This document shows, piece by piece, positions 1-9,940 of a stretch of 20,909 nucleotides of DNA. This DNA is from Spirogloea muscicola (Eukaryota; Streptophyta; Zygnematophyceae; Spirogloeales; Spirogloeaceae). Position numbers and translations under genes: made by a program. The notes beneath the pieces were generated by a model. It did no database searches, had not been told where the DNA came from, and was given only the letters and a program-made list of their open reading frames with translations. Location of the stretch: positions 43,934 through 64,842 of the forward strand of contig WELB01000072.1 in the NCBI GenBank assembly GCA_009602725.1. Direction: 5' to 3'. Each line of letters begins with the position of its first letter. Positions within the stretch are counted from its first letter, which is position 1.

Positions 1-3000
1 CTCGGCCAGGCCGCCGTGGAGGACCTTCCGCCCGTGGAGGCCGCCGCAGAGGCCGTCGAGGACGCGGCCGCTGCGCTGGCGGCGGAGCCGGGGCTGGCGG
101 CCAACGATGCCGTGCCGGACGCCGCCTCGGCAGGAGCCGCCTCTGAGGACCAGCCGCGGAAGCGTGTGATCCGCACCACCCGTGCCGGCGGTGCCGCTGG
201 CGGCGGCGGCGGCGGCGGCGGCGCCGGTGGCCGCCCCCAGCGCCGCAACATCACTGTCCAGCTCGAGGATCTCACTGTCGGCCAGTCACTGCCTGGAAAA
301 GTGGTAAGCGCCACCACTGCAGCCGCCTTGCCGCCGCCAATCCGGCGCCGCTGTTGCTGCCATGGCAGTGCCGCTGCCGGCGCCGGCGCTCGCCATGGCG
401 GCGCTTGCCAGTCATTAGCGGCAGTAAGCGTTGCCTCACCACCAGCCGGCCCCCAAACTGCGGCTTGCAGAAGTCGATCCAGTCTTACGGCGCTTTCGTG
501 GACATTGGTGCCTTCACCGACGGCCTCGTCCACATCTCAGAGCTCCAGGTCCGCTGCATCCGCCCGCAGTCCCAGCCGCCGTTGCCGACGTCGGCTCCGC
601 CTTCGCTGCTGGTCGACTCCATGTCTGCGTTTAGAGGGTCAGCCTGCTGACCCGTCGTGGCGCGGTCCGTGGCTGTTTTCTTGCAGAATGGTTACGTGCA
701 GGCGGTGGAGGATGTGGTGGCCATTGGGCAGGACGTGACGGTGCGCGTCAAGGAGGTGGATGCCGACAAGGGCCGCATCGCACTCACCATGCGCGACCGC
801 GAGTCGGAGGCTGCAGCTGCTGCCGCGGCAGCCCCATCAGCGGTGGCCAGCTCGGTGACGGCGGATGGTGGCGCCGCTGACGGGGATGCGCCGGGGGCCG
901 GGATCGGCGCTGCACCGGGTGGCCGCCTGGGCAACCGCGGCAAGGTCGCCGGCGGTCGCGGTGGCGGTCGCCGGACGTCAGCGACAGACGACAAGAGACC
1001 TGCGCACGACTTCAAGAAGGGCCAGGTGCGCAGGCGCAGCCGCAGCCGTCACTGCCGCACCGCGGCTCCGTTTCTGCCACTTGTCCAGGTCGGCTGACCA
1101 CCCACAGCGCCCCCCTGTGGCGATCAGATGGTGAAGGGCACGGTCAAGAATCTTGCATCGTTTGGCGCCTTCATAGAGCTCGCAGAGGGCGTCGAGGGCC
1201 TCCTCCACGCCTCTGAGATGGCAGAAGGAGGTGAGTCCACGGGCGCTCCTCCCCTTCACTGCCCACCTCCCTCTCCCTCCTCTTTCCTTTCTCCTCTCCC
1301 CTCTTTCCCCGGACCCCCTCTTACCCTGCTCTTCCTCCCTCACTTCTCTTGCTTCTGAGTTTGGCCTGTGGAGCGACTGCGTGAGACCAGAGCTGAGGTG
1401 AGCACGGCCCGTCGGCTGCTGGCGCATGCGGCAACTGTGCAGGCGAGAATGTGGCTGTGGAGTCGATGGTGACGGCTGGCCAGGAGGTCAACGTGCGCAT
1501 TCTCAGGATTGAGGTGGGGGCCTGCTTTTACCTCTGCCGCTCTTGTCTCCTCCCTCCTCTCTGGGGTGAAGTCGACGGATGCGGATGTCCCGCTGCCCTC
1601 CTCGATGGCCAGGCTGTGGTTTTCGTTGCGGCAGCACTGATGCTGCAGCGATGTGCCGATGGTGCTTGCAGCGGAACAAGATCAGTCTGACCATGCGGGA
1701 GCGCGTCGATGTGAGCAGCATTCGCTCGTCCTTACCTCTCGCCCCTCCTTTCCAGAGCTCTTGCTCAGCCTTTGGTGCGCAGTGGTCATCCTGGCATATC
1801 ACTTGCCGCAATCAACGTTGCCGCCACTAAGAGCTGTTGCCGCCGCCGCTGCCGCCTTGCTTCCTGCAGCTGAAGGGCATCAACACGTCAATCAACGACA
1901 CGGATGCGGCGCTGAATCCATTCGAGCTGGCGTTCCGGCGTGCAAATCTCATCCAGGACAAAGTAAGACTCTTTGAGATCGCCATTGGTGCAATGTTGCG
2001 CCGCTCCTGTGCAACCGCTGCTGAGCATCTGATTCACACGAGCAGGTGGAAGCCGACGAGGTGGTGGAGGCATTGCTGGCTGCCCCTGCTGCAGAGCCGG
2101 AGGCGGCGACAACATTGGTCGATGCTGAGGACGACCCTCTCCCGGCGGCCACTGAGGAGGCGCCGGCGGAGGAGGCGGCCGCCAGCCCTGTGTCGGAGGC
2201 CAGCGTGGACGAGGTCGACAACGCCGAGCCGGCGATCGAAGAGAAGGAAGTGAGGGAGGAGGAGGCTGTGGCGAAGCCTGAGGTGTCAGCGGTCGCCGAG
2301 GTGGAGGATGCCAAGCCTGTGGCCGCTGAGGAGGGGCCGGCAGAGGAGGATGCGGCCATCTCACAGGTGGAGGCGGCGTTGCCTGAGGCGGCTGTCGCCA
2401 GCCGGGCGCCGCCCACGATCGAGCCCGAATCTGCGCCGGAGCTGGAGGCGGCGCTGTCCAGCTTGGCAGAAGCGCAGCCGGCAGTGGAGGAGCCTCCGCC
2501 AACTCCGGAGGAACCCGCCGCAGCGGCGACGGAGCCGCCGTCGGTGGAGGAGGAGCCACCAGTGCCTGGCGGGGCTTCGCCGGCGGCAGCAGAGATAGAA
2601 GAGCTGCCTGCACCGCCGGCGGCTTCGGAGGAGGAGCCCTTGGCCGTGGCACCGATAGTCGAAGAGCCCGGTGTGGACGAGGTGCCGGCACTGTCGCCGG
2701 AGCCCATCTCTGAGGCTTCGGCCTCGCCGCCAGCGCCTGCGGTAGCCGAGGAGCTTGAGGTTGCGGCCGATGAGGCGCCGCCCCTGGCGGCAGCACCAGC
2801 GGAGGACCTGCCGCAGCCGCCTCTTCCTGCGGCGGCAGTGGATGCCGCGGTGGTTGAGGAAGCGCCGCTGCCTCGGTTCGTGTCCGAGGTGCCTGCCGCG
2901 GTGTCGGCCTCTATGCTGTCTCTGGGCCAGGCAGAGGCTGGCGCAGCGGCCGAGGCGGCGCCAGTGACAGAAGTTGCAGAGAAGGACGTGGCAACTGAGG

Positions 3001-5563
3001 TGGAGCCGGCGCCAGTAGCCGAGGCTGCAGTCAAGGAGGCCTCGCCTACGGAAGCAGCGGCTGAGGAACCTCCAGTGGCGGCGGCTGCAGCTGAGGAGCC
3101 TCCGGCAGTAGCGGAGCCTGCACTGAAGGAGGAGGCCTTGCCGGCGGTGGCGGCGGCAGCTGAGGAGCTTCCGGCGGCAGCGACAGCCGAGGAGCCTGCA
3201 GCGGCGGTGATGGCTGCTGCCGGGGGGCCGTCCCTCATGGCTACCGAGGGGCCGGCAGCAGAAGAGGCTAGCAAGGCAGGTACCTCTCCTGAGGAGGTCC
3301 TGCCAGCGGTCGAGGAGTCTACGCCAGAGGCAGCGCCGCCACTGGAGGAGCCGCAGCTGCCAGCGGCGGCGCCAGATGAGGAGGAGCCAGCGACTGTTCC
3401 CGATGCCGCAGCTGTGTCAACTGAAGCGGCGCCGCTCCCGATCGACACCCCTGCGTCCGAAGATGAGGTGGCTTCGGCGCCAGCGCCTGCGCCGGCAGAG
3501 CCAGAGGCGCCGCAGTCGGCGGAGTCGCCAGTGGTGGAGGAGACGCCGGAGGTGGAGGCCGCGCCCAAGGAGACGGAGCAGCCAGCTCTCGAGGTCGTCC
3601 CGCCGCCGGCGGCAGCCGCCGTCGCCAGTTCCGGTGTCGGGCTCAAAGCCGCCAATGGTTCGCCAGCGGTGGCCATGGCTGCCTCAGCCAGTAGTGGCGG
3701 CGCCGGCGGTGGCAGCGGCGGCGGGGTGTCGGCTGCAGTCGTAAAAGCGCTGCGGGAGGAGACAGGCGCGGGCATGATGGACTGCAAGAAGGCGCTCGCC
3801 GAAGCCAAGGGCGACTTGGAGGCCGCGCGCGACGTGCTGCGCCGCAAGGGCCTGGCCTCTGCCGACAAGAAGTCGTCCCGCGCCGCCGCCGAGGGCGTCG
3901 TCAGCAGCTACATCCACGACGGCCGCATCGGCGTCCTCATTGAGGTGAGCGGCTGGGAGGATGGGGCCGCTCTGTTGCCAGTAACTGGGCTTAGCTTTGT
4001 GGGTGCTTGCCAGGGCATTCTGCATTTGGCAGCCCTCCTCAGTGCTGCAGTTGTGATGAACGCGTTCACTATTGGAGAAGTCAAGACATGTGATCATGGT
4101 CATACCTCAGTAGTAAGGAGAATGACATGGACATGCTCACTCAGATTGATCAGTAGCTCAACTGACAGCCTATATTTACAAGTAAGCTGACCCAATCGGT
4201 CGTTTGCTGGGGCCAGGTGAACTGCGAGACAGATTTCGTGGCACGTGGCGATGCGTTCAAGGAGCTGGTGGAGGACCTGGGCATGCAGGTGGCGGCTTGC
4301 CCGGCGGTGATGGTCGTCAGCACGGACGAGATCGAGGAGGGGGTCAAGATGCGGGAGCGCGAGCTGGAGTTGGGGAAGGAGGACCTAAAGAGCAAGCCAG
4401 AGGCCGTGCGCGCCAAGATCGTGGACGGCCGTGTGGCCAAGCGCCTGGACGAGCTTGCGCTCTTAGAGCAGCCGTACATCAAGGATGACAAGGTGAAGGT
4501 CAAGGACCTCGTCAAGTCTGCGGTCGCCCGCATTGGCGAGAACATCCGCGTCCGGCGCTTCGTGCGCTTCAACCTCGGCGAGGGCCTCGCCAAGAAGTCC
4601 ACCGATTTTGCCGCAGAGGTTGCGGCAGCAGCAGCCGGTGGCACTCCCAAAGCGGCCGAGCCATCGGTCACCGAGCCGGCGGCCGCCAAGCCGGTGGCTG
4701 CGGCGCCCGAGGCAGCACCAGCGCCAGCGCCTGCAGTGGCGGTGGCGCCAGCGCTGGTCAAGGAGCTGCGCGAGTCAACGGGCGCGGGCATGATGGACTG
4801 CAAAAAGGCGCTGGCAGCGTGCGGCGGCGACCTTGACGCCGCTGCCGACTATCTTCGGAAGAAGGGCCTGGCCAGCGCCGCCAAGAAGGCCGGCCGCGCC
4901 GCGTCGGAGGGCCTCGTTGGCAGCTACATTCACGATGGCCGCATCGGGGTTCTGATTGAGGTCAACAGCGAGACAGACTTCGTTGCCCGCAGCGACCAAT
5001 TCAAGGAGCTGGTCGAGAACCTCGCCATGCAGGTACATGCTCCTCGGGCCTTGGTCGACGGCCGTGCTTATTGCAGTCATATGCCAATGCTGCCATTCTT
5101 GCGGTCATTGCAAGTCCTGGTATGGGGCTCGATATGCTGTTGCGCTCGTGCGCCAAAAGGCTTGCCAGCAGCGTGGCGACTGACCTCGGCGGCACTTGTG
5201 CAGGTGGCGGCGTCGCCGGCAGTGCGGGTGGTGAGCGTGGACGACATCGACCCGGCAGCACGGGCGCGCGAGCGCGAGCTCGAGGAGCAGAAGGAGGACC
5301 TCAAGAGCAAGCCGGAGGGCGTGCGCTCCAAGATCGTGGACGGGCGGGTCGCCAAGCGGTACGATGAGCTCGCACTGCTGGAGCAACCTTACATCCGCGA
5401 CGACAAGCTGAAGGTGAAGGACCTGGTCAAGGCCACAATCGCGGCGCTGGGCGAGAACATCCAGGTCCGGCGTTTTGAGCGCTTCAACCTTGGCGAGGGC
5501 CTTGAACGACGGTCTGCTGACTTTGCCGCTGAGATTGCAGCTGTCACTGGTGGGCGCGCCTGA
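1..5563 (+). CDS. PETs: Plastid S1-domain/EF-Ts polyprotein (PETs type), 5' partial
   Basis: Exons: 1-303, 471-548, 687-1025, 1128-1230, 1443-1513, 1672-1710, 1870-1962, 2046-3944, 4217-5032, 5204-5563. All introns are GT-AG and frame is kept (1366 residues plus TGA). The frame is open at base 1 with no ATG, so the start and any transit peptide lie upstream. Domains, in window residues: Gly-rich stretch about 57-71; S1 domain 1 about 90-166 ([21 protein letters not shown]); S1 domain 2 about 235-309 ([21 protein letters not shown]); Ala/Glu/Pro-rich acidic linker about 343-890; EF-Ts 1 about 903-1111; a short Ala/Pro linker; EF-Ts 2 about 1151-1366. Both EF-Ts units carry the UBA-like [12 protein letters not shown] motif and the ETDFVAR motif. 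Known for the family: the polyprotein supplies a 30S-associated S1 protein (PSRP-7) and chloroplast EF-Ts, the exchange factor for EF-Tu. Plastid location and processing are inferred here from that family. Confidence 0.93.
304..470 (+). other. Intron interrupting S1 domain 1
   Basis: The donor GTAAGC follows the codons for PGKV and the acceptor TTGCAG precedes KSIQSYGAF. Joining them restores a continuous S1 domain in phase 0. The intron is GC-rich with CCG/GCC runs, so it stays open in other frames and can be misread as coding. Confidence 0.88.
2700..3720 (+). repeat. Degenerate Ala-Ala-Glu-Glu-Pro coding repeats in the PETs linker
   Basis: This part of exon 8 encodes repeated short units such as [30 protein letters not shown] and TAEEPAAAV, built on GCG/GCA GCT GAG GAG CCT codons. 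The segment is acidic, lacks hydrophobic blocks and is predicted by composition to be disordered. It separates the S1 part from the EF-Ts part. Unit boundaries are imprecise. The same low complexity creates long antisense open frames. Confidence 0.8.
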
Positions 5564-5902
5564 GTGAACGCCCAAACCTTGATCTCTACTGCCACCGAGA
5601 ATTTTGCCACTGCAGACCGCTTGCTCAGTATCACTATTATCAGGTGAATTGCTTAGATTGCATCTAGTAGGTAACACGACACCACATTGATCACTGTTTT
5701 TTGGCATGAATTTGCCATTGCTGAGATGCTCATTCCCCCTGGGAATAGAGCCCGAGTGTAGCACAGAGGTTGCGCTGGTCAATCAATGGCGGCTGCTGTT
5801 CCTGTTTCCAAACAGTTGACATCCGATTGGTTCAGTCGTTGTGGTAAGCAGGGTACTGTCCTAGGTCTTGCTAGCCCCAGTCTTGGTGGCTGGGCTCCGC
5901 CG
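5564..5902. other. Convergent intergenic region (3' ends of two genes)
   Basis: This 339-base stretch lies between the TGA of the plus-strand polyprotein gene and the TGA of the minus-strand methyltransferase gene. It should hold both 3' UTRs. I found no TGTAA polyadenylation signal of the algal type on either strand and no RNA gene. Confidence 0.6.
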
Positions 5903-8304
5903 TCAGCTGGACTCCTTGTCCTCGTCCAGAAGCAGACTGCGTAGGAGGTAGTCGGCTGAGTCCATCTCGTCGTGGCTCATGTCCGGCGCATTCTGGGCTG
6001 GCAGTTCGGTACCAACTTTGTGCGCACCATCGCCTGCTTGGCGAGTGCCCTGTCTCACAAAGGCCAGGCTGCCTCAGTGGGTCTGCTCTGCACGTAAGAA
6101 GGCAGCAGCAAGTTGTGCACAGCCACCATGTTCGGCATTGCTGGTGCCGATGCAGTTGCAAGAGATGCATACATGGAGCTGCTCTTCTGAGAGGATGAAA
6201 GGGTAGTGGATGATGATGATGGAGTTGGGGAACGAGCCTTGCGCAAGTTGAAGACAAAGTAATGGAACGACTCTCCGAAGGTGTCGTAGCGGAGTGCCCA
6301 CGTGAAGGGGTCTGTTTCAAACAGCGGTCCACGGAAGTGGGGCTGCAGTGCAATGGGAGGCTGTCAGCTTGCGGATCTTTTGTCAAAACGCCAAGCTCAT
6401 GTTGTGTACTGGAGACTGGGGACTCAAAACAGTGTCAACTTATGCAGCAAAGCTTTGGCCCTCAGATGCTGACTAGTCCTTAACAGGGGCTGCAATACAC
6501 CCAACAATGCACAAATCTTGAAGGTTGCACGCAGATAATCGCTCAACTCTGAGGGCTTGTACCCAAATGACACATGAATTGAACAAGACTTGGAAGAGCT
6601 ATGTTGTGATGAAGAGTGCGTGGCAGGAAAACGATGTCGTGATGAGTAGTGCGTGGCAGAAACCTGACCAAAGGTGATGGAGAGGAACACGCCTGAGCTG
6701 CCGAGGACCCTGTCAACCTCGCTCAGCATCGCATGGACGCGGGCACGAACTCGCTCCGAGGGGTCCCAAGGTGACTCGTTGTCAACAAAGAGCACGTCCT
6801 GCGAGTGCAGCCATGCCAGCTTGAGCTGCCGAGGCTCTGGACTTCTGTAGCAAATGCCTAGGTACCAGAAGCACTTCACAGGCAAACGGTCAACAAACAT
6901 CATCCGGCTTTGAGATAGATGTCCAAGGCAGTGTATGTCTGGCATAATTTACTTTGGTCGTGTTCTCATGCTTTGTCGTGCAGATTTGCTTGTGAAGCAA
7001 GTGTAGATGCAGTAGCTGAAAGGCATCACAGAAATACATGAAGTACTTGGAGCAAACCATGGCGCCCTTCTCAATGACGGCATCAAAGGCATTGGCGCCA
7101 AAATCGTGCAGGTCCGTCATGTTGGCTACTTGCCAGCTGATTCCTGCAACCACAGCAGGATACTTCTGACTGGTTGATCAACATTGAGAGACACAAGAGT
7201 GATCATAGATAGAGGACTCGTGGGTTGTCTAGCTGTGGGGCTGCAAACAACCAAGCTCATTCTGCTGTAGTGTTGCCAGCCTGTGGCACTTGGGCCACAG
7301 CCCGCGAGTCTGATCTCCAGGGCGCAAGGTACGCCCAGCGCACCTTCACAGCCATTGGACCGGCAGCGCTCGCGCATGCGGTCGACAACCACCGAGGAGA
7401 GATCGGTGCTTGTCAGTTGCATGATTCCATCCCTATAGAGGTCCTCGCTGAGGCTCGAGTTGCTGCAACCAAGGATCAGGACCTGCCAGCAGGCATCAGG
7501 AGTGTGTATGGGAAGGGCTTAGACTTATAGGCTGCTCAATGAATGATCCAGCACAGCAGGACGTCAAGCGCCTATCCTTGGTCGGTCTGACCAGGGTCTG
7601 TGTCCCTTAGGAGGACCTTGCAGAATCCTGCTGACACTGAGAAGGGTCCATTCTTAGGTCTTTGGTTGATGTCTGCTACAGAAGCACGGAGCCTGCAGAC
7701 CTTTAGCTCACACTGAGCAGAAGGTTGGCTTGCAAGTAGCTTAATGGTGGCTTGGTAAAGAACCAGTTTTCAGCAAGTTCTAGCAGTCATGGTACATCGT
7801 ACAAAATCTGAGGCGTTAGTGCTAGCTTAAGGGCTTCATACAGCCCCTTGACCAGCTCCAGGGCTGTGCGCTTCTGGACATCGATGGCAGTAAGCTGAAG
7901 ACTGACGATCTGCCAAGGTTTACTTAGTGGTTGGACTCCTGGGACGATGCTTAGACGTTTCTTTGGCATTGGGATGTATATTCGACCAAATGGGTTGACG
8001 ACTAGAATCTGTGCACACCCTGTCAGACGGCCGCAGGTGCTGCCACAGGATGTCGCGGAATGCGCCGTAGCCCTTGAACCACTCGTACGCCTCTTCGAGT
8101 GAGAACCGGGCATCCCTGGCCAGCGACGCGGAGCGTCAGCGCAGCGAGCAGCTGAGGTAAGACGCCAAGGCCAGCTTGCGGCAGCGCCCACTGCCCTTGT
8201 TAACGTCCTGCCTAAGAAGAAGGCTGGGGCCAGCGTGCGGCGCAATACCAGTACTCCGTCTTGAGGTAGTCCTCGTTATGCACGGGCGTCACCGAGTCCG
8301 CCAT
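5903..8304 (-). CDS. EEF1AKMT4: SAM-dependent methyltransferase, EEF1AKMT4-like (eEF1A lysine methyltransferase candidate)
   Basis: Exons in transcript order: 8304-8249, 8115-8019, 7482-7344, 7143-7058, 6798-6664, 6342 to 6127 or 6094, 5992-5903. The start ATG at 8304 is the first after an in-frame TAG. Joined protein: NEDYLKTEYWDARFSLEEAY near the N terminus, the substrate-family signature; motif I RVLILGCSNSSLSEDLY at about residues 51-67 binds SAM; STDLSSVVVDRM follows; FDAVIEKGAMDVLFVDNESP spans the next acidic motif; then VFLSITFGQPHFRGPLFE and an aromatic block GESFHYFVF. The C terminus, DEMDSADYLLRSLLLDEDKE, resembles the acidic tail of the family. Length is 272 or 283 residues depending on the exon 6 donor, close to human EEF1AKMT4. 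Known for the family: methylation of a lysine of eEF1A in the cytosol. The substrate here is inferred from family only; METTL13-type relatives are the main alternative. Confidence 0.87.
6608..6661. repeat. Short tandem duplication inside an intron
   Basis: Two copies of a roughly 20-base unit, differing at one or two positions, begin at about 6608 and 6640 (GATGAAGAGTGCGTGGCAG and GATGAGTAGTGCGTGGCAG). They lie at the 5' end of the 321-base intron 6663-6343 of the methyltransferase gene, next to its donor. Confidence 0.75.
7483..8018 (-). other. Longest intron of the methyltransferase gene
   Basis: This 536-base intron has donor GTGTGC after the codons HLRPSDR and acceptor CTGGCAG before VLILGCSNSS. 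Splicing is in phase 0 and restores motif I. I found no coding sequence, repeat or RNA gene inside it. Confidence 0.8.
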
Positions 8305-8543
8305 CCAGGCGAAAGCAGACGCAGCATCGGGCGGCAAAGATGGTGGTGGCAGTCTTATGGCGCGCTGCTACAGGTTCCCGAGGCGCAGGTGGGCGCCCCT
8401 CTGCACATGCGCCGCCTCACAGTAGTCTCCGTTTGGCCATCTCGATGCAGCGGTCCCTTGCCTTCGCGGTTCACTTGCGCGCAGGCCGAGCTTTGGCGGC
8501 GGCCTCCGCCTTCCGACGGGGCGACGTCTTTCCGCCGGCTAGC
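8305..8543. other. Upstream region of the methyltransferase gene
   Basis: This GC-rich stretch lies just 5' of the minus-strand ATG at 8304, so it should contain the 5' UTR and core promoter. An in-frame TAG sits just above the ATG. I see no TATA box or other motif I can defend. The right half (about 8457-8543) resembles 8735-8830, so the repeat-rich zone begins here. Confidence 0.4.
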
Positions 8544-8675
8544 TACTCAGACCTGCATCTCCTGACTTAAGGTTACTGAGCGTTCCCTGGCTGATGTCTT
8601 TAGTCCTACAGTAGTCCTTCGCACTCCGGCTCCTTCGGACCTTGTCCATTCCTTTGGGCTGGCCTTCCCAGCGGC
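8544..8675. repeat. Interspersed repeat A, copy 1
   Basis: About 130 bases running from TCAGACCTGCATCT to GGGCTGGCCTTCCCAGC. It matches 9463-9582 with scattered differences and small gaps. The best shared block is TCCTTCGCACTCCGGCTCCT followed by TTGTCCATTCCTTTGGGCTGGCC. It has no coding capacity I can recognise. It is probably an old noncoding mobile sequence, class unknown. Confidence 0.8.
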
Positions 8676-8960
8676 CGGCTCCCTGGCCCAGGTTTTCCGG
8701 ATGCGGCTCTCCGTGTCCCTTCAACGCTCCCTCCCTCGCTCATGCCGTCCACTCGCGCGCGGGCCGTGCTCTTGTTGCTGCTTCCGGGTCTCGTCCGGCT
8801 GCATCTTTTCCAGCTTCGAGCTACTCTGACCTGATGTTGCTCACCCGCGGGTTTTGAACTTCGTGTGGTTCCGTCATGTCTAGTTGTCTCGATGCCTAGC
8901 TAGTGTGTTTCCCTTCTTTTCTGCGCCCCGCGCGCCTTCTCTCTCTCTCTTCTTTTGGAT

Positions 8961-9050
8961 TTTGTCCATTCTTTTTGGCTGGCTTCTGCCAGCCCCTCTC
9001 TTCTATGGGCGAGCTCATCTTCCCAGCCACCAGTCGATCTGGCCGCTTCC
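8961..9050. repeat. Interspersed repeat A, copy 2 (partial, diverged)
   Basis: It shares TTGTCCATTC-TTTGGCTGGC and then CCCAGCCACCAGTCGATCTGGCCGC with the right half of copy 3. The start is diverged and a pyrimidine-rich CTCTCTCT tract precedes it. A plus-strand open frame covering it looks like chance coding. Confidence 0.65.
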
Positions 9051-9163
9051 TTTCTCGTCTCCGCTGCCCGAATGCCAACCCGTTCATCTGTAACAGCCTC
9101 AGCAGGGGCTCAACGAGCAGCAGCTTGAAGTGTGCGCTGAGGAGGGCCTCTGAGGAGTCGCAC

Positions 9164-9230
9164 AAGAAAGACTCTTCCAGTAGAGGGAAAGTGGCTCTCC
9201 CAACGGGGCCGATGGCCCAGAGAGCCTCTT
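9164..9230. repeat. Interspersed repeat B, copy 1
   Basis: It begins AAGAAAGACTCTTCCAG and ends near GATGGCCCAGAGAG. The same order of blocks recurs at 13649-13695. The exact 17-base block at the left is unlikely to be chance. Confidence 0.65.
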
Positions 9231-9462
9231 GCCCTGATCAACGTGCGGCAAGAGTCAGTACAGCATGGAGGAGCAGCATCACAATGCTAGGCTGGGCCAG
9301 GTTAAGCCGCTTGGTCGCAGGGTCCGCATTAAAGACTCACAGACCTGGCCTGTTTTTCCAGAGAAGAGCTCTTTGATTCCGAAGAGGGTGTCCTGCGTGA
9401 GGGCGTCGGTTGCGAGATGACGTCGATGAATCTAGACACAGACAAATGCTGACGTGCTAGAC

Positions 9463-9600
9463 GATTCAGACTTGCATCTACTGACTAGAAGTTACTGAGA
9501 GTCCCCTTGCTGACGTCTTAGTCCTTCGCACTCCGGCTCCTTTAGACATTGTCCATTCCTTTGGGCTGGCCTCTCCCAGCCACCAATTAATCTGGCCGCG
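9463..9600. repeat. Interspersed repeat A, copy 3
   Basis: This direct copy of 8544-8675 also includes the CCCAGCCACCAATTAATCTGGCCGC end found in copy 2. Copies 1 and 3 have the same orientation, about 920 bases apart. No target duplication could be delimited. Confidence 0.8.
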
Positions 9601-9940
9601 CTTGTCTCGACTACGCCATGAACAAAGTGAACGAACTTGTCGGTCGCATTGGCCAAGAAAGCAGTCTGATGAAAGGCCAACATCACCATTGATAATAGTC
9701 TCACAGTATAGGGAGAAAATTAAGAACGGTTGAAATCAAGTCTGTGGTCGCGTTAGATTTCGCTGGGAGGCCTATACCAAGCTTTGCATAGAAATCAAAA
9801 CCAAAGCCCACCAATGCCAGAAAATCGGTACCCTACAATGTACAGTGACTGTAATCAGAGGAACTTACATGGAGATTATTCATAGACTGCAGCTCTGGTC
9901 ATTTTGCAAAGTTGAGTAGGCAATTTGTCAGGATTTTCTT

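Noticed and set aside
1888-2796. A 302-codon Pro/Arg-rich minus-strand open frame
   Set aside because: It is another antisense frame of the same low-complexity linker, with no motif or splice support.
1949-3868. A 639-codon minus-strand open frame rich in Ser, Ala and Gly
   Set aside because: It is the antisense shadow of the Ala/Glu/Pro linker exon. GC-rich codons with few T-ending positions suppress stops in the opposite frames. It has no domain and overlaps a well-supported exon.
5105-5782. A 225-codon minus-strand frame across the end of the polyprotein gene
   Set aside because: It is antisense to EF-Ts 2 coding sequence and its intron, with no recognisable protein.
7344-7530. A plus-strand frame covering motif I of the methyltransferase
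   Set aside because: The minus strand gives an exact SAM-binding motif, RVLILGCSNSSLSEDLY, with valid splice sites. The plus-strand reading has none.
8903-9376. A 157-codon plus-strand frame
   Set aside because: It lies over a pyrimidine tract and two interspersed repeat copies. The translation has no domain and is not shared by the other copies.
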